Of a DNA stretch of 30,530 nucleotides, positions 22,497 to 30,171 are shown piece after piece. The notes below the pieces were generated by a model that was not told the DNA's origin, did no database searches, and worked only from the letters and a program-made list of their open reading frames with translations. The stretch is from CAMBRQ01 sp945870325. GTDB taxonomy: Bacteria > Bacillota > Clostridia > Lachnospirales > Lachnospiraceae. Position numbers and translations under genes: made by a program. The stretch covers positions 1 to 30,530 of the forward strand of contig NZ_JBNPMC010000042.1 in the NCBI RefSeq assembly GCF_050313795.1, given 5' to 3'. Numbering within the stretch: position 1 is the first letter of the stretch; each line of letters opens with the position of its first letter.

Positions 22497-24701
22497 ATGA
22501 AGAAAATTCATGTAAAGAAGCCTGATGTGAAAGGGGCAGTTCACAAACTGAAGAATCTGAAGAAAGAAGATGTGAAAGCGTATTGGAAGGCGAGGAGAGA
22601 GCGCCGTGCGAGAATCATAGAAGAACGCCGTAACAGCGCATTTGCCAGAAAGATGAAACCGGTATATCAGTTCATGAACCGGTTCTCGCTGGTGTTCCAT
22701 GCGCTTCTGGCATGTATCATTAACTTCGCGATTGAAGCAATCTCAAGGCATTCCGCAATTGAAGCGTGGGATTATATGACAGGGACACCAGTGGTGTTCC
22801 TGTACAATGCGTTTATGATCTTCATTACGTTTTCGGTGGTGTATCTGTTCAAACGGAGGATATTTGTCCGCATTATTATTAGTGTCTTGTGGATGGCGCT
22901 TGGAGTTGCCAATGGATATATGCTTATGAAGCGTGTGACGCCTTTCAATGCACAGGACTTTAAGGCGGCAAAGGAAGGACTTTCGCTGATTACGAATTAT
23001 TTTAATGGCTTTGAACTGATTATTGTGGGTGTTGGAATCGCAGCCGTCATTATCTGGGTAGTCTCCATGTGGAGGCGTGGCGGACAGTATGCCGGCAAGG
23101 TGCGCCGTGTGTGGGCTTTGATCGGAATCGGTATCTGTGCTGTGCTGTATGGTTTCGTCTCGGATATGGCGGTTGAAAAGAGAGTCGTATCCACTTATTT
23201 TGGAAATATCGCTTTTGCATATGAAGATTATGGATTGCCGTATTGTTTTATGGCGAGTGTATTCAACACCGGAATTACGGAACCGAATACCTACAGTAAG
23301 GAGACAATTGCTGAGATTACCAACAATGGCGAGATGGCGAAGAATGAGACAGGGCGTTCTGAGGAAGAACTGCCGAACATCATCTTCGTACAGTTAGAGT
23401 CGTATTTTGATGTGGATGAGGCGGAGTTCTTTACTACATCGGGGGATGCGTGCCCGAATCTCCATGCGATGTATGAACAATATTCTTCCGGGTATTTTAA
23501 GGTGCCGTCTGTAGGAGCGGGTACGGCGAATACAGAGTTCGAGGTGCTGACGGGTATGAATCTTCGTTACTTTGGACCGGGAGAATATCCGTATAAGACG
23601 GTGTTAAAGAATCAGGTCTGTGAAAGTGCGGCGACAGCGCTTAGTTCATTGGGATATGGAACACACGCACTTCATAATAACGGCGGTAATTTCTACAGCC
23701 GTGCAAGAGTATTTAACAATACTGGATTTGACAGTTATACAAGCAAAGAGTTCATGAATATTCTTCAGTTGACGGAGAATGGATGGGCGAAGGATGATAT
23801 TTTGATTCAGCATATTATGGATGCTATGGATACCACGGAGCAGCAGGATTTTGTATTTACGATCAGTGTACAGGGGCATGGCGATTATCCGGAAGAGAAG
23901 GTGCTTGAGAATCCGAGGATTACGGTAGAGGGAATCGAGGATGAAGCACTGAGGAATAAATGGGAGTATTATGTGAATCAGGTTTACGAGATGGACGAAT
24001 TCGCCGGCAATCTGGTGAAGACATTGGAAGAGAGAGGAGAGCCGACGGTAGTTGTATTCTATGGCGACCATCTTCCGACGATGGGATTGAAGGCAGAGGA
24101 TCTAAAAGGACGTTACCTGTATAATACGAATTATGTGATCTGGGATAATATCGGACTTAAGAAAGAAGACCGTAATATTCCTTCTTACCAGATTATGGCG
24201 GATGTTCTGGATCGTCTGGATATTCACTCAGGTACGGTGTTTAATTATCATCAGGAGAGACGAAAGACGAAGAACTATCTGGCGGACTTAGAACTTCTGC
24301 AGTATGACATCCTCTATGGCGGACAGTATGTGTACGGAGGCGACCAGCCGATTACGGAAGGGCACATGGTAATGGGTGTCCGGGATGTTACGCTTAAGAA
24401 TATTGTGCCTCACCTTAAGAATGGATACAGTCTGTATGGAGAGAATTTTACCAAGTCAAGCAAGGTCTATGTCAATGGTGAGAAGCAAAAGAGTTCGTTC
24501 CTTAATAATACCAGAATTGATCTGTCGGAGACGGAACTGAAGGATGGAGATGTGATCGTGGTCAGCCAGGTAGGCTCAAGCAATACGATTTTCCGCAAAT
24601 CAGATGAGTATATCTACCAGGAGGGCGAACTGATCCTGCAGGAGGGAACTGCGACAGATAAGACCAGATCCTGGGTAGAGCAGGCAGATGAGGAAGAATA
24701 G
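22497..24701 (+). CDS. LTA synthase-family membrane phosphotransferase
   Basis: A 734-residue protein with a highly basic cytoplasmic N-terminus (1-60), about five membrane segments (65-85, 98-117, 123-143, 172-190, 205-221) and a large outside sulfatase-type domain (about 290-600). Metal and active-site residues are visible: Glu301 in VQLES, the nucleophile Thr343 in GAGTANTEFE (compare GKTSDSEF of LtaS), HGDYP at 461-465 and YGDH at 522-525. It probably transfers glycerol phosphate or a related headgroup to a cell-surface polymer. Residues about 627-695 form an additional small beta-rich domain with an IPT/TIG-like pattern (YGENFTKSSKVYVNG). Longer than LtaS (about 646). The true product is unknown; folC starts right at its end. 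Confidence 0.88.
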   Translation: MKKIHVKKPDVKGAVHKLKNLKKEDVKAYWKARRERRARIIEERRNSAFARKMKPVYQFMNRFSLVFHALLACIINFAIEAISRHSAIEAWDYMTGTPVVFLYNAFMIFITFSVVYLFKRRIFVRIIISVLWMALGVANGYMLMKRVTPFNAQDFKAAKEGLSLITNYFNGFELIIVGVGIAAVIIWVVSMWRRGGQYAGKVRRVWALIGIGICAVLYGFVSDMAVEKRVVSTYFGNIAFAYEDYGLPYCFMASVFNTGITEPNTYSKETIAEITNNGEMAKNETGRSEEELPNIIFVQLESYFDVDEAEFFTTSGDACPNLHAMYEQYSSGYFKVPSVGAGTANTEFEVLTGMNLRYFGPGEYPYKTVLKNQVCESAATALSSLGYGTHALHNNGGNFYSRARVFNNTGFDSYTSKEFMNILQLTENGWAKDDILIQHIMDAMDTTEQQDFVFTISVQGHGDYPEEKVLENPRITVEGIEDEALRNKWEYYVNQVYEMDEFAGNLVKTLEERGEPTVVVFYGDHLPTMGLKAEDLKGRYLYNTNYVIWDNIGLKKEDRNIPSYQIMADVLDRLDIHSGTVFNYHQERRKTKNYLADLELLQYDILYGGQYVYGGDQPITEGHMVMGVRDVTLKNIVPHLKNGYSLYGENFTKSSKVYVNGEKQKSSFLNNTRIDLSETELKDGDVIVVSQVGSSNTIFRKSDEYIYQEGELILQEGTATDKTRSWVEQADEEE

Positions 24702-24702
24702 A

Positions 24703-26019
24703 ATGATAACAACATATGAAGAGGCAGTAGCCTATATTGAGGAGATTCCCAAGTTTACCAAGAAGCATAGGCAGGAACACACCAAAGAGTTCCTAAGACG
24801 GCTTGGGAATCCGGCATTCGACCGGAAGATCATCCATGTGGCAGGAACCAATGGAAAAGGTTCGGTATGTGCATATCTTAAGGCGATTTTGATGGCTGAG
24901 GGGAAGAGAACGGGGTTCTTCACTTCCCCTCATCTTGTATCTGTGAATGAGCGGATACGGGTGGATAACGAACAGATTGACAATGAGACATTCTTTCATG
25001 TGTTCCGGCAGGTGTTGGAAGTTGTGGAGGAAATGGAAAACGAAGGAGTGGAGCATCCTTCGTATTTTGAATTTCTGTTTGGAATGGGAATGAAGGCTTT
25101 TTCTGAAACGGATGTGGAATATATTATATTGGAGACAGGGCTTGGCGGACGGCTGGACGCGACGAATAGTGTGGAGCATCCGGCGCTTACGATCATTACC
25201 TCCATCAGCCTGGATCACACGGATATCCTGGGAGATACGATTGAGCAGATTGCTGGTGAGAAGGCTGGAATTATCAAGCGTAATGTGCCGATTTTCTATG
25301 ATGGAAGCAATCCGAAAGCCTCAGAGGTAATTCGTCAAAAGGCGCAGGAATTGGAGGCACCCTGCAGAGAAATATCGAAAAATGCGTTCGAAATCCGAGA
25401 AGTTAACTGGAAATATATTGCATTTTCACACGCGAATGCGTATGATAAAGATGTTATATTTCAAGTGCCGATCTGCGGATGCTATCAGGCGATGAACGCA
25501 GAGATTGCGCTCCAGGCAGCGGAATATCTTCTGGAAAATGAGACGATTCATATAGAACGCTGGAGGGAGGCTCTTAAGTCCCTTCACTGGGAAGGCAGAA
25601 TGGAAAGGGTTGCCCCACATCTGACGATAGACGGCGCCCATAATCCTGGAGCAATCGAAGCATTTGTAGAGAGCATGAAGGCGCTTGGGGCTGATGAAAG
25701 TGGCAGATATGTCATCGTATTTTCGGCGGTAAGTGATAAGAAATATGAATGGATGATCGAATATCTGTGCAGGAACCTGAATGCAAATGCATACATTGTA
25801 ACAGAGATAGAAGATGTGAGGCGGGTTCCGGTACAGGATCTGGGACGCGCATTTGAAAAATATACGGATGCGAAGGTTATCTGTAAAGCGAATCTGGAAG
25901 ATGCGCTTCAGGCAGCCCGGGCAGAGTGCGGGGAAGATGGAGAGATCTATTGTATCGGTTCTCTGTACCTTGCGGGAATGGTAAAAAAGCTACTGGAAGG
26001 AGGCAGTTACCATGCTTAA
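24703..26019 (+). CDS. folC: Dihydrofolate/folylpolyglutamate synthase
   Basis: A 438-residue Mur-ligase-type enzyme that adds glutamate to dihydropteroate or folates using ATP. The P-loop is VAGTNGKGSV (46-55), followed by TSPHLVSVNERI, the LETGLGGRLDATN segment and the DHTDILGDT metal site; the C-terminal half has TIDGAHNPGA. The ATG at 24703 has AGGAAG 6 bases upstream and nearly touches the previous stop; an in-frame ATG at 24688 would overlap the preceding gene by 14 bases. Its end overlaps a small gene by 8 bases. No other folate genes are in the window, so the role is housekeeping. Confidence 0.95.
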   Translation: MITTYEEAVAYIEEIPKFTKKHRQEHTKEFLRRLGNPAFDRKIIHVAGTNGKGSVCAYLKAILMAEGKRTGFFTSPHLVSVNERIRVDNEQIDNETFFHVFRQVLEVVEEMENEGVEHPSYFEFLFGMGMKAFSETDVEYIILETGLGGRLDATNSVEHPALTIITSISLDHTDILGDTIEQIAGEKAGIIKRNVPIFYDGSNPKASEVIRQKAQELEAPCREISKNAFEIREVNWKYIAFSHANAYDKDVIFQVPICGCYQAMNAEIALQAAEYLLENETIHIERWREALKSLHWEGRMERVAPHLTIDGAHNPGAIEAFVESMKALGADESGRYVIVFSAVSDKKYEWMIEYLCRNLNANAYIVTEIEDVRRVPVQDLGRAFEKYTDAKVICKANLEDALQAARAECGEDGEIYCIGSLYLAGMVKKLLEGGSYHA

Positions 26020-26146
26020 TTTTGAAGAAGAATTGAAGAAGTTCCAGCCAAGTCTGGAAGTAGAAGAGATAGAAGATGCTGTCTATCAGGAGGACATCAC
26101 GGATATGACAGACATATTACGAGAGATGATCGAACAAACTAAGTAG
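26012..26146 (+). CDS. Conserved-looking small acidic protein, 44 aa
   Basis: A short reading frame (MLNFEEELKKFQPSLEVEE, ending DILREMIEQTK) starts inside the last codons of folC and ends 25 bp before the TPR gene. A perfect AAGGAGG at 25997-26003, 8 bases before the ATG, strongly supports translation. The product is acidic, soluble and predicted mostly helical; the first part resembles a short amphipathic helix. I do not recognise a family. Position between folC and the TPR membrane protein suggests co-expression with one of them, and it may bind a partner protein. No function is assigned. Confidence 0.75.
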   Translation: MLNFEEELKKFQPSLEVEEIEDAVYQEDITDMTDILREMIEQTK

Positions 26147-26171
26147 ATGAAGGGGCATAAGAGGGTAGTAT

Positions 26172-27515
26172 ATGGATTATACAACAAAACTGTCATACCA
26201 GTCCATGTACTGGTATAATGACGGATTGAAGAAAGCGAATATCCGGGATCTGTCCGGCGCAATCACGTCTTTGAAGAAGAGTTTACAATATAATAGAGCG
26301 AATATTGCAGCCAGGAATCTGCTTGGACTTGTGTATTATGGACGAGGAGATGTGGTAGAGGCGCTTGTAGAGTGGGTATTAAGTAAGAATTTCCAATCTC
26401 ATGAGAATATCGCCAATTACTATATCCAGAAGATCCGGGAGACTCCGGGAGAACTGGAGATGATCAATCAGGCAATCAAGCGGTATAACCAGGCGCTGGG
26501 ATACTGCTATCAGAATGGCGAAGATCTTGCAATCATCCAATTGAAAAAGGCGGTGGCGGCACATCCTGATTATGTGAAGGCACACCAGCTGCTGGCACTT
26601 CTGTATATGCATACGGAGCAGTATGGGAATGCAAGGCAGTCCATCCGTACGGCTCATAAGTTAGATACGACGGATGATATTACGCTTCGCTATATGCATG
26701 AATTGAACCAGATCCGCAAGGCGCGGACGGCTAAATTAAAAGAGAATGAGAAGAAAGAGAAGCACACAGTTACTTATAATATCGGAAATGAGACAATTAT
26801 TCAGCCGGTGTCTTCCAGTTACAAAGATAATGCTGGGTTGCATACGGTTGTAAATATTGCATTGGGTGTTGTGGTAGGCGTGGCTGTTATGTGGTTCCTG
26901 ATTATGCCGGCGCTTAATTCCACAAGACAGGAGAAAGTGAACAAGCAGACGGTAGAGTTCAGCGATCAGATTGCTACTCAGACGGCGCAGATTAGTGCGC
27001 TTAAGAAAGAACTGGAAGAATACCGCTCTACCAGTGAGGAGACGCAGAATGCCCAGGCAACGGCAGAGTCAACCCAGAGCAGTTATGAGATCGTAATGTC
27101 CATTGCATCTCACTATCAGGCAAAAGACATGAGCGATTCGGCGATGCTGGAACAGTTGCTTCAGGTAAATGCAGATTCACTGGGAACCGTAGGAAGAGAG
27201 ACTTTTGATGGAATCACTTCAGAGTTGTACCCAAGAATGTGTGAGGACCTGTACTCTACATCCCAGAAGAATTACGAGGTTGCTAATTATGAGACGGCGA
27301 TCAGTAATCTCGAGCAGGTTATGAAGATGGATGAAGGATATAGTGACGGAGGAGCCATGCTTCTGCTGGCACAGTCTTATGAGAAGAGTGGGGAGCAGGA
27401 TCAGGCGAATCTGAAATATCAGAAGATATTAGAGGCTTACCCGGATACGGAGGCTGCGCAGGCAGCACAGGAGGCATTGGATGCCCAGAATGGAGAGGGC
27501 GGGCAGGAAGAATAG
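26172..27515 (+). CDS. TPR protein with a single membrane anchor
   Basis: A 447-residue protein. Residues 10-180 contain TPR-like helix pairs (LSGAITSLKKSLQYN, YVKAHQLLALLYMHTEQY), then a basic stretch near 181-197, one membrane segment at about 226-247, a coiled-coil/Gln-Thr-rich region (260-305), and a further TPR set at 355-437 (NYETAISNLEQVMKMDEGY, AQSYEKSGEQDQANLKYQKI). With Lys/Arg-rich residues before the anchor and a long C-terminal part after it, the N-terminal TPR is probably cytoplasmic and the C-terminal part outside. Such proteins usually scaffold envelope or division complexes; the specific role is unknown. It ends the folC-linked gene group and is followed by a terminator. Confidence 0.8.
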   Translation: MDYTTKLSYQSMYWYNDGLKKANIRDLSGAITSLKKSLQYNRANIAARNLLGLVYYGRGDVVEALVEWVLSKNFQSHENIANYYIQKIRETPGELEMINQAIKRYNQALGYCYQNGEDLAIIQLKKAVAAHPDYVKAHQLLALLYMHTEQYGNARQSIRTAHKLDTTDDITLRYMHELNQIRKARTAKLKENEKKEKHTVTYNIGNETIIQPVSSSYKDNAGLHTVVNIALGVVVGVAVMWFLIMPALNSTRQEKVNKQTVEFSDQIATQTAQISALKKELEEYRSTSEETQNAQATAESTQSSYEIVMSIASHYQAKDMSDSAMLEQLLQVNADSLGTVGRETFDGITSELYPRMCEDLYSTSQKNYEVANYETAISNLEQVMKMDEGYSDGGAMLLLAQSYEKSGEQDQANLKYQKILEAYPDTEAAQAAQEALDAQNGEGGQEE

Positions 27516-27544
27516 AACATCATATAAGGTTATTTACGAAAGAG

Positions 27545-27577
27545 AAGGATATGCAGAGGATTGCATATCCTTTTCTT
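27545..27577 (+). terminator. Terminator after the TPR gene
   Basis: AAGGATATGCA (27545-27555), a 6-base loop and TGCATATCCTT (27562-27572) make a perfect 11-bp stem followed by TTCTT. It separates the TPR gene from the sporulation operon. Confidence 0.8.
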
Positions 27578-27697
27578 GTATCATAGGAAACTTCGTTCCC
27601 TATGATACAAAAACCCTCCGGGAGGATGCGCACTCGCACAAAGAGGTAGAATGTCGCAGGCGACTGTGCTCGGCGCGGGAATGTGCTTTGCACATTC
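27577..27697. repeat. Hairpin-rich intergenic stretch before spoIIAA
   Basis: Several stem-loops are packed between the TPR terminator and spoIIAA: TGTATCATAGG (27577-27587) with its complement at 27599-27609, GTCGC-AG-GCGAC (27653-27664), and GAATGTGC-TTT-GCACATTC (27679-27697). The segment 27614-27697 is more GC-rich than its surroundings. It looks like a composite repeat or structured RNA; an 80-codon reading frame across it shows no protein-like features. No convincing sigma-H promoter for spoIIA was found here. Confidence 0.5.
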
Positions 27698-27740
27698 TAT
27701 TAAAAAAAGATAGAGAATATTAAGAAGAAGGAGGAAGAAT

Positions 27741-28052
27741 ATGAAATATCAGGTACAGGAGAATTGTCTGACTGTGTTTTTGCCTTATGAGTTGGATCAT
27801 CATAATGCAGAGGAGATTCGGAGGGAGTCGGATCATCTGATAGAACATAACCATATCAGGTATGTGATCTTTGATTTTGCTGACACGAATTTTATGGACA
27901 GTTCAGGAATTGGCGTGATTATGGGACGTTATAAGCGGATCTATATGCTGGGAGGAGGGGTGTGTGCAGTGCATGCGAATGAAAGAATGAAGAAGATCTT
28001 AACCATGTCAGGAGTAACCAAAATAATGCAGATATATGAGGAGGAAGAATAG
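27741..28052 (+). CDS. spoIIAA: Anti-sigma-F factor antagonist SpoIIAA
   Basis: A 103-residue STAS-domain protein. The phosphorylation motif FMDSSGIGVIMGRYKRI is at 51-67, with the phospho-acceptor Ser54 corresponding to Ser58 of Bacillus. The unphosphorylated form binds SpoIIAB and frees sigma-F in the forespore. The C-terminal MSGVTKIMQIY segment is also family-typical. An AAGGAGGAAG site precedes the start. It heads a tight operon: the stop codon is followed at once by the spoIIAB start. Confidence 0.96.
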   Translation: MKYQVQENCLTVFLPYELDHHNAEEIRRESDHLIEHNHIRYVIFDFADTNFMDSSGIGVIMGRYKRIYMLGGGVCAVHANERMKKILTMSGVTKIMQIYEEEE

Positions 28053-28508
28053 ATGGAACATACCAATGAGATGCAATTAATCTTTGACAGCCGCTCATCT
28101 AACGAGTCATTTGCCCGGGTAACGGTAGCGGCATTCATGACGGCGCTGAATCCAACGGTAGAAGAAGTGTCGGATGTGAAGACGGCGGTATCGGAGGCGG
28201 TGACCAATGCCATTATCCATGGATATGAGAATGAGGTACATAACATCTGGATTCACTGCCGTACGGAAGGAAAGACGCTTTATCTTGAGATCCGGGACGA
28301 GGGAAGAGGAATCGAAGATGTCAGTCAGGCTATGGAGCCGCTCTTTACCACGAAGCCGGAACTGGATCGTTCCGGAATGGGTTTTTCTTTTATGGAGGCG
28401 TTTATGGATCACCTGGAAGTGATATCCGCTCCGGGCGAGGGCACAACGGTAAAGATGGAAAAAACAATTGGAAAAGGACGTAGATTATGGACCACACAAT
28501 CGCTTTGA
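28053..28508 (+). CDS. spoIIAB: Anti-sigma-F factor/serine kinase SpoIIAB
   Basis: A 151-residue GHKL-type ATPase and kinase. It has the N-box SEAVTNAIIHGYENEV (47-62, Asn52), the G1 box DEGRGI (82-87) and the G2 loop DRSGMGFSFME (105-115). It holds sigma-F inactive and phosphorylates SpoIIAA. Slightly longer than Bacillus SpoIIAB (146). It follows SpoIIAA with no gap, and its last 22 bases overlap the sigF start, which would couple partner-protein synthesis. Confidence 0.96.
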   Translation: MEHTNEMQLIFDSRSSNESFARVTVAAFMTALNPTVEEVSDVKTAVSEAVTNAIIHGYENEVHNIWIHCRTEGKTLYLEIRDEGRGIEDVSQAMEPLFTTKPELDRSGMGFSFMEAFMDHLEVISAPGEGTTVKMEKTIGKGRRLWTTQSL

Positions 28509-29200
28509 TTCAGAAGTCTCACGAAGGGGATGAAGAAGCGAAAGCACGATTGGTAGAGGAAAATGCAGGTCTTGTCTGGTGTATTGTGAAACGATTCTAT
28601 AACCGGGGCGTAGAGGCGGAGGACTTATTCCAGGTGGGGAATATCGGATTGTTAAAAGCGATTGATAAGTTCGACCTGTCTTATGAAGTGAAGTTCTCGA
28701 CGTATGCCGTGCCGATGATCTCAGGAGAGATCAAGCGTTTTCTAAGAGATGATGGTATGATCAAGGTAAGCCGTTCCCTAAAAGAACTGGCTTACAAGGC
28801 ATATCTCTGCCAGGAGAAACTTCAGGAGCAGTGGGGAAGAGATCCGACGATCACAGAGATTGCAGAGCATCTGGGGGTAGACAGAGAAGAACTGACCATG
28901 GCGCTGGATGCCAGTGGAGACATTGAATCCCTGCATAAGCCAATTTACCAAAAAGAAGGTCAGGAGATTCGGCTGATGGACAAGCTGCCTCAGAAGGAAG
29001 GGGAAGAAGACAGGATCTTGAATCATATGCTTCTTACACAACTTTTGAATTATCTGGATAAGGATGAGCGAAGGCTAATCTACCTGCGGTATTTTGCAAA
29101 TCAGACGCAGACACAGGTGGGAGAAGAACTTGGAATATCTCAGGTTCAGGTATCAAGGATGGAAAAGAAAATATTAAAAAATCTGCGAGAGCGAATATAG
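28487..29200 (+). CDS. sigF: Forespore sigma factor SigF
   Basis: A 237-residue sigma-70-family factor of the sporulation group. Region 2 spans about 25-95 with EDLFQVGNIGLLKAIDKFD and FSTYAVPMISGEIKRFLRDD, region 3 about 100-150 and region 4 about 185-235 with RLIYLRYFANQTQTQVGEEL and the helix-turn-helix ISQVQVSRMEKKIL. It starts inside spoIIAB and has a GGACG ribosome site. The order spoIIAA-spoIIAB-sigF identifies it as sigma-F and not sigma-G. It should drive early forespore genes once SpoIIAB is neutralised. Confidence 0.97.
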   Translation: MDHTIALIQKSHEGDEEAKARLVEENAGLVWCIVKRFYNRGVEAEDLFQVGNIGLLKAIDKFDLSYEVKFSTYAVPMISGEIKRFLRDDGMIKVSRSLKELAYKAYLCQEKLQEQWGRDPTITEIAEHLGVDREELTMALDASGDIESLHKPIYQKEGQEIRLMDKLPQKEGEEDRILNHMLLTQLLNYLDKDERRLIYLRYFANQTQTQVGEELGISQVQVSRMEKKILKNLRERI

Positions 29201-29212
29201 CAGGCATACCAT

Positions 29213-29241
29213 GTATATTTTCCTGAAAACCATCCATACTA
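29213..29241 (+). promoter_or_regulatory. Sigma-G-type promoter for the spoVA genes
   Basis: GTATA at 29213-29217 and CATACTA at 29235-29241, 17 bp apart, both fit the published sigma-G consensus (GHATR and CATnhTA). It lies between sigF and the small membrane gene that heads the spoVA group; in Bacillus the spoVA operon is likewise sigma-G dependent. Confidence 0.65.
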
Positions 29242-29272
29242 ATCCGCAAAAGGAATAAAGAAGGTGGAAAGT

Positions 29273-29494
29273 ATGGATGATGCAAGGAAAAAACTCAGGG
29301 TATGCCTGATTTTTGTCGTGGCAGTGGCGATTATATTCGGCGTAATCTATTATTTTAACGATATAAAGGGGAAGGGCAGTGTAAGTGAAGGTACACTGGT
29401 CAGGAATGAGAAGATAGTGCCGGATGAGGCTGGTCTGCTAACATGTGCCGGCATACTGGATGAACTTCAAGATGGACTGGAAGGCAGGGGATAG
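29273..29494 (+). CDS. Small single-pass membrane protein upstream of spoVAA, 73 aa
   Basis: A 73-residue protein with a short basic N-terminus (MDDARKKLRV), one membrane helix at about 10-27 (CLIFVVAVAIIFGVIYYF) and a polar, probably external, C-terminal part of about 45 residues. The ATG at 29273 has AAGAAGGTGG before it. The spoVAA start follows its stop by 2 bases, and the spoVAA ribosome site lies inside its last codons, so the two are surely co-translated. I do not recognise a family, and the Bacillus spoVA operon has no equivalent gene here. A role in forespore membrane or dipicolinate transport is a guess from context. Confidence 0.75.
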   Translation: MDDARKKLRVCLIFVVAVAIIFGVIYYFNDIKGKGSVSEGTLVRNEKIVPDEAGLLTCAGILDELQDGLEGRG

Positions 29495-29496
29495 GC

Positions 29497-30171
29497 ATGG
29501 CAGCAAATGGTGATACGGTCTATATTAAGGCGGATAGGGATGTTGAGGTGACAAAACCAGAGGTTATGCTAGGGGATGTAGTGAAGATGGAATGCTCGAA
29601 TCCATCTGTAGTTCCCAAGTTAAATACGCTGAAGTTGTTAAAATTCCATCACACAGATAACAAACACCAGAATCGAACCGCAGTTTCCATATTAAAAGTA
29701 ATCGCGTGTATTCATGAAAAATATCCCAATATAAATGTGGAGAATATGGGAGAGACTGATTTTATTGTGACGTACGAGGAACAGCAGTCGGCGGGCGGAG
29801 CCTTGCATGTGGCGAAGATGGTTGGCGTGGTTGTCATCAGTTTTATAGGAGCCGCATTCTCTATTATGGCATTTAACAATGATGTTGATGCCACTAAGAT
29901 GTTTGGTCAGATCTACGAATTGATGACGGGGCAGAAATCCGATGGATTTACCATACTGGAATTAACCTATTGTATCGGACTGGTCATCGGAATCCTGACG
30001 TTCTTTAATCATTTCGGCAAGAAGAAATTGTCGGTAGACCCAACGCCGATGGAGGTGGAGATGCGCCTGTATGAGAACGATATTCAGACGACTCTGATTG
30101 AAACATATTCCAGAAAGGAGAAAGAACTGGATGTGGGTAGCACAAATTCTACTGGCACTCATCGGACTTAG
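29497..30171 (+). CDS. spoVAA: Stage V sporulation protein AA
   Basis: A 224-residue membrane protein, near the Bacillus length of 206. The N-terminal soluble domain (1-100) begins VYIKADRDVEVTKPEVMLGD, typical of SpoVAA. Two membrane segments lie at about 107-126 and 153-172, and the C-terminal DPTPMEVEMRLYENDI is a conserved feature. SpoVA proteins form the channel that moves dipicolinic acid into the forespore and out again at germination. Its last 41 bases overlap the spoVAB start, tighter than usual. Likely transcribed from the sigma-G-type promoter at 29213-29241. Confidence 0.92.
   Translation: MAANGDTVYIKADRDVEVTKPEVMLGDVVKMECSNPSVVPKLNTLKLLKFHHTDNKHQNRTAVSILKVIACIHEKYPNINVENMGETDFIVTYEEQQSAGGALHVAKMVGVVVISFIGAAFSIMAFNNDVDATKMFGQIYELMTGQKSDGFTILELTYCIGLVIGILTFFNHFGKKKLSVDPTPMEVEMRLYENDIQTTLIETYSRKEKELDVGSTNSTGTHRT

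Noticed and set aside
27615..27655. Sigma-H promoter for the spoIIA operon (AGGA at 27623, GAAT at 27649)
   Set aside because: The spacing between the two parts is too long for the sigma-H consensus.
27481..27723. An 80-codon plus-strand frame between the TPR gene and spoIIAA
   Set aside because: It starts inside the TPR gene, crosses a terminator and several hairpins, and has no protein-like pattern.
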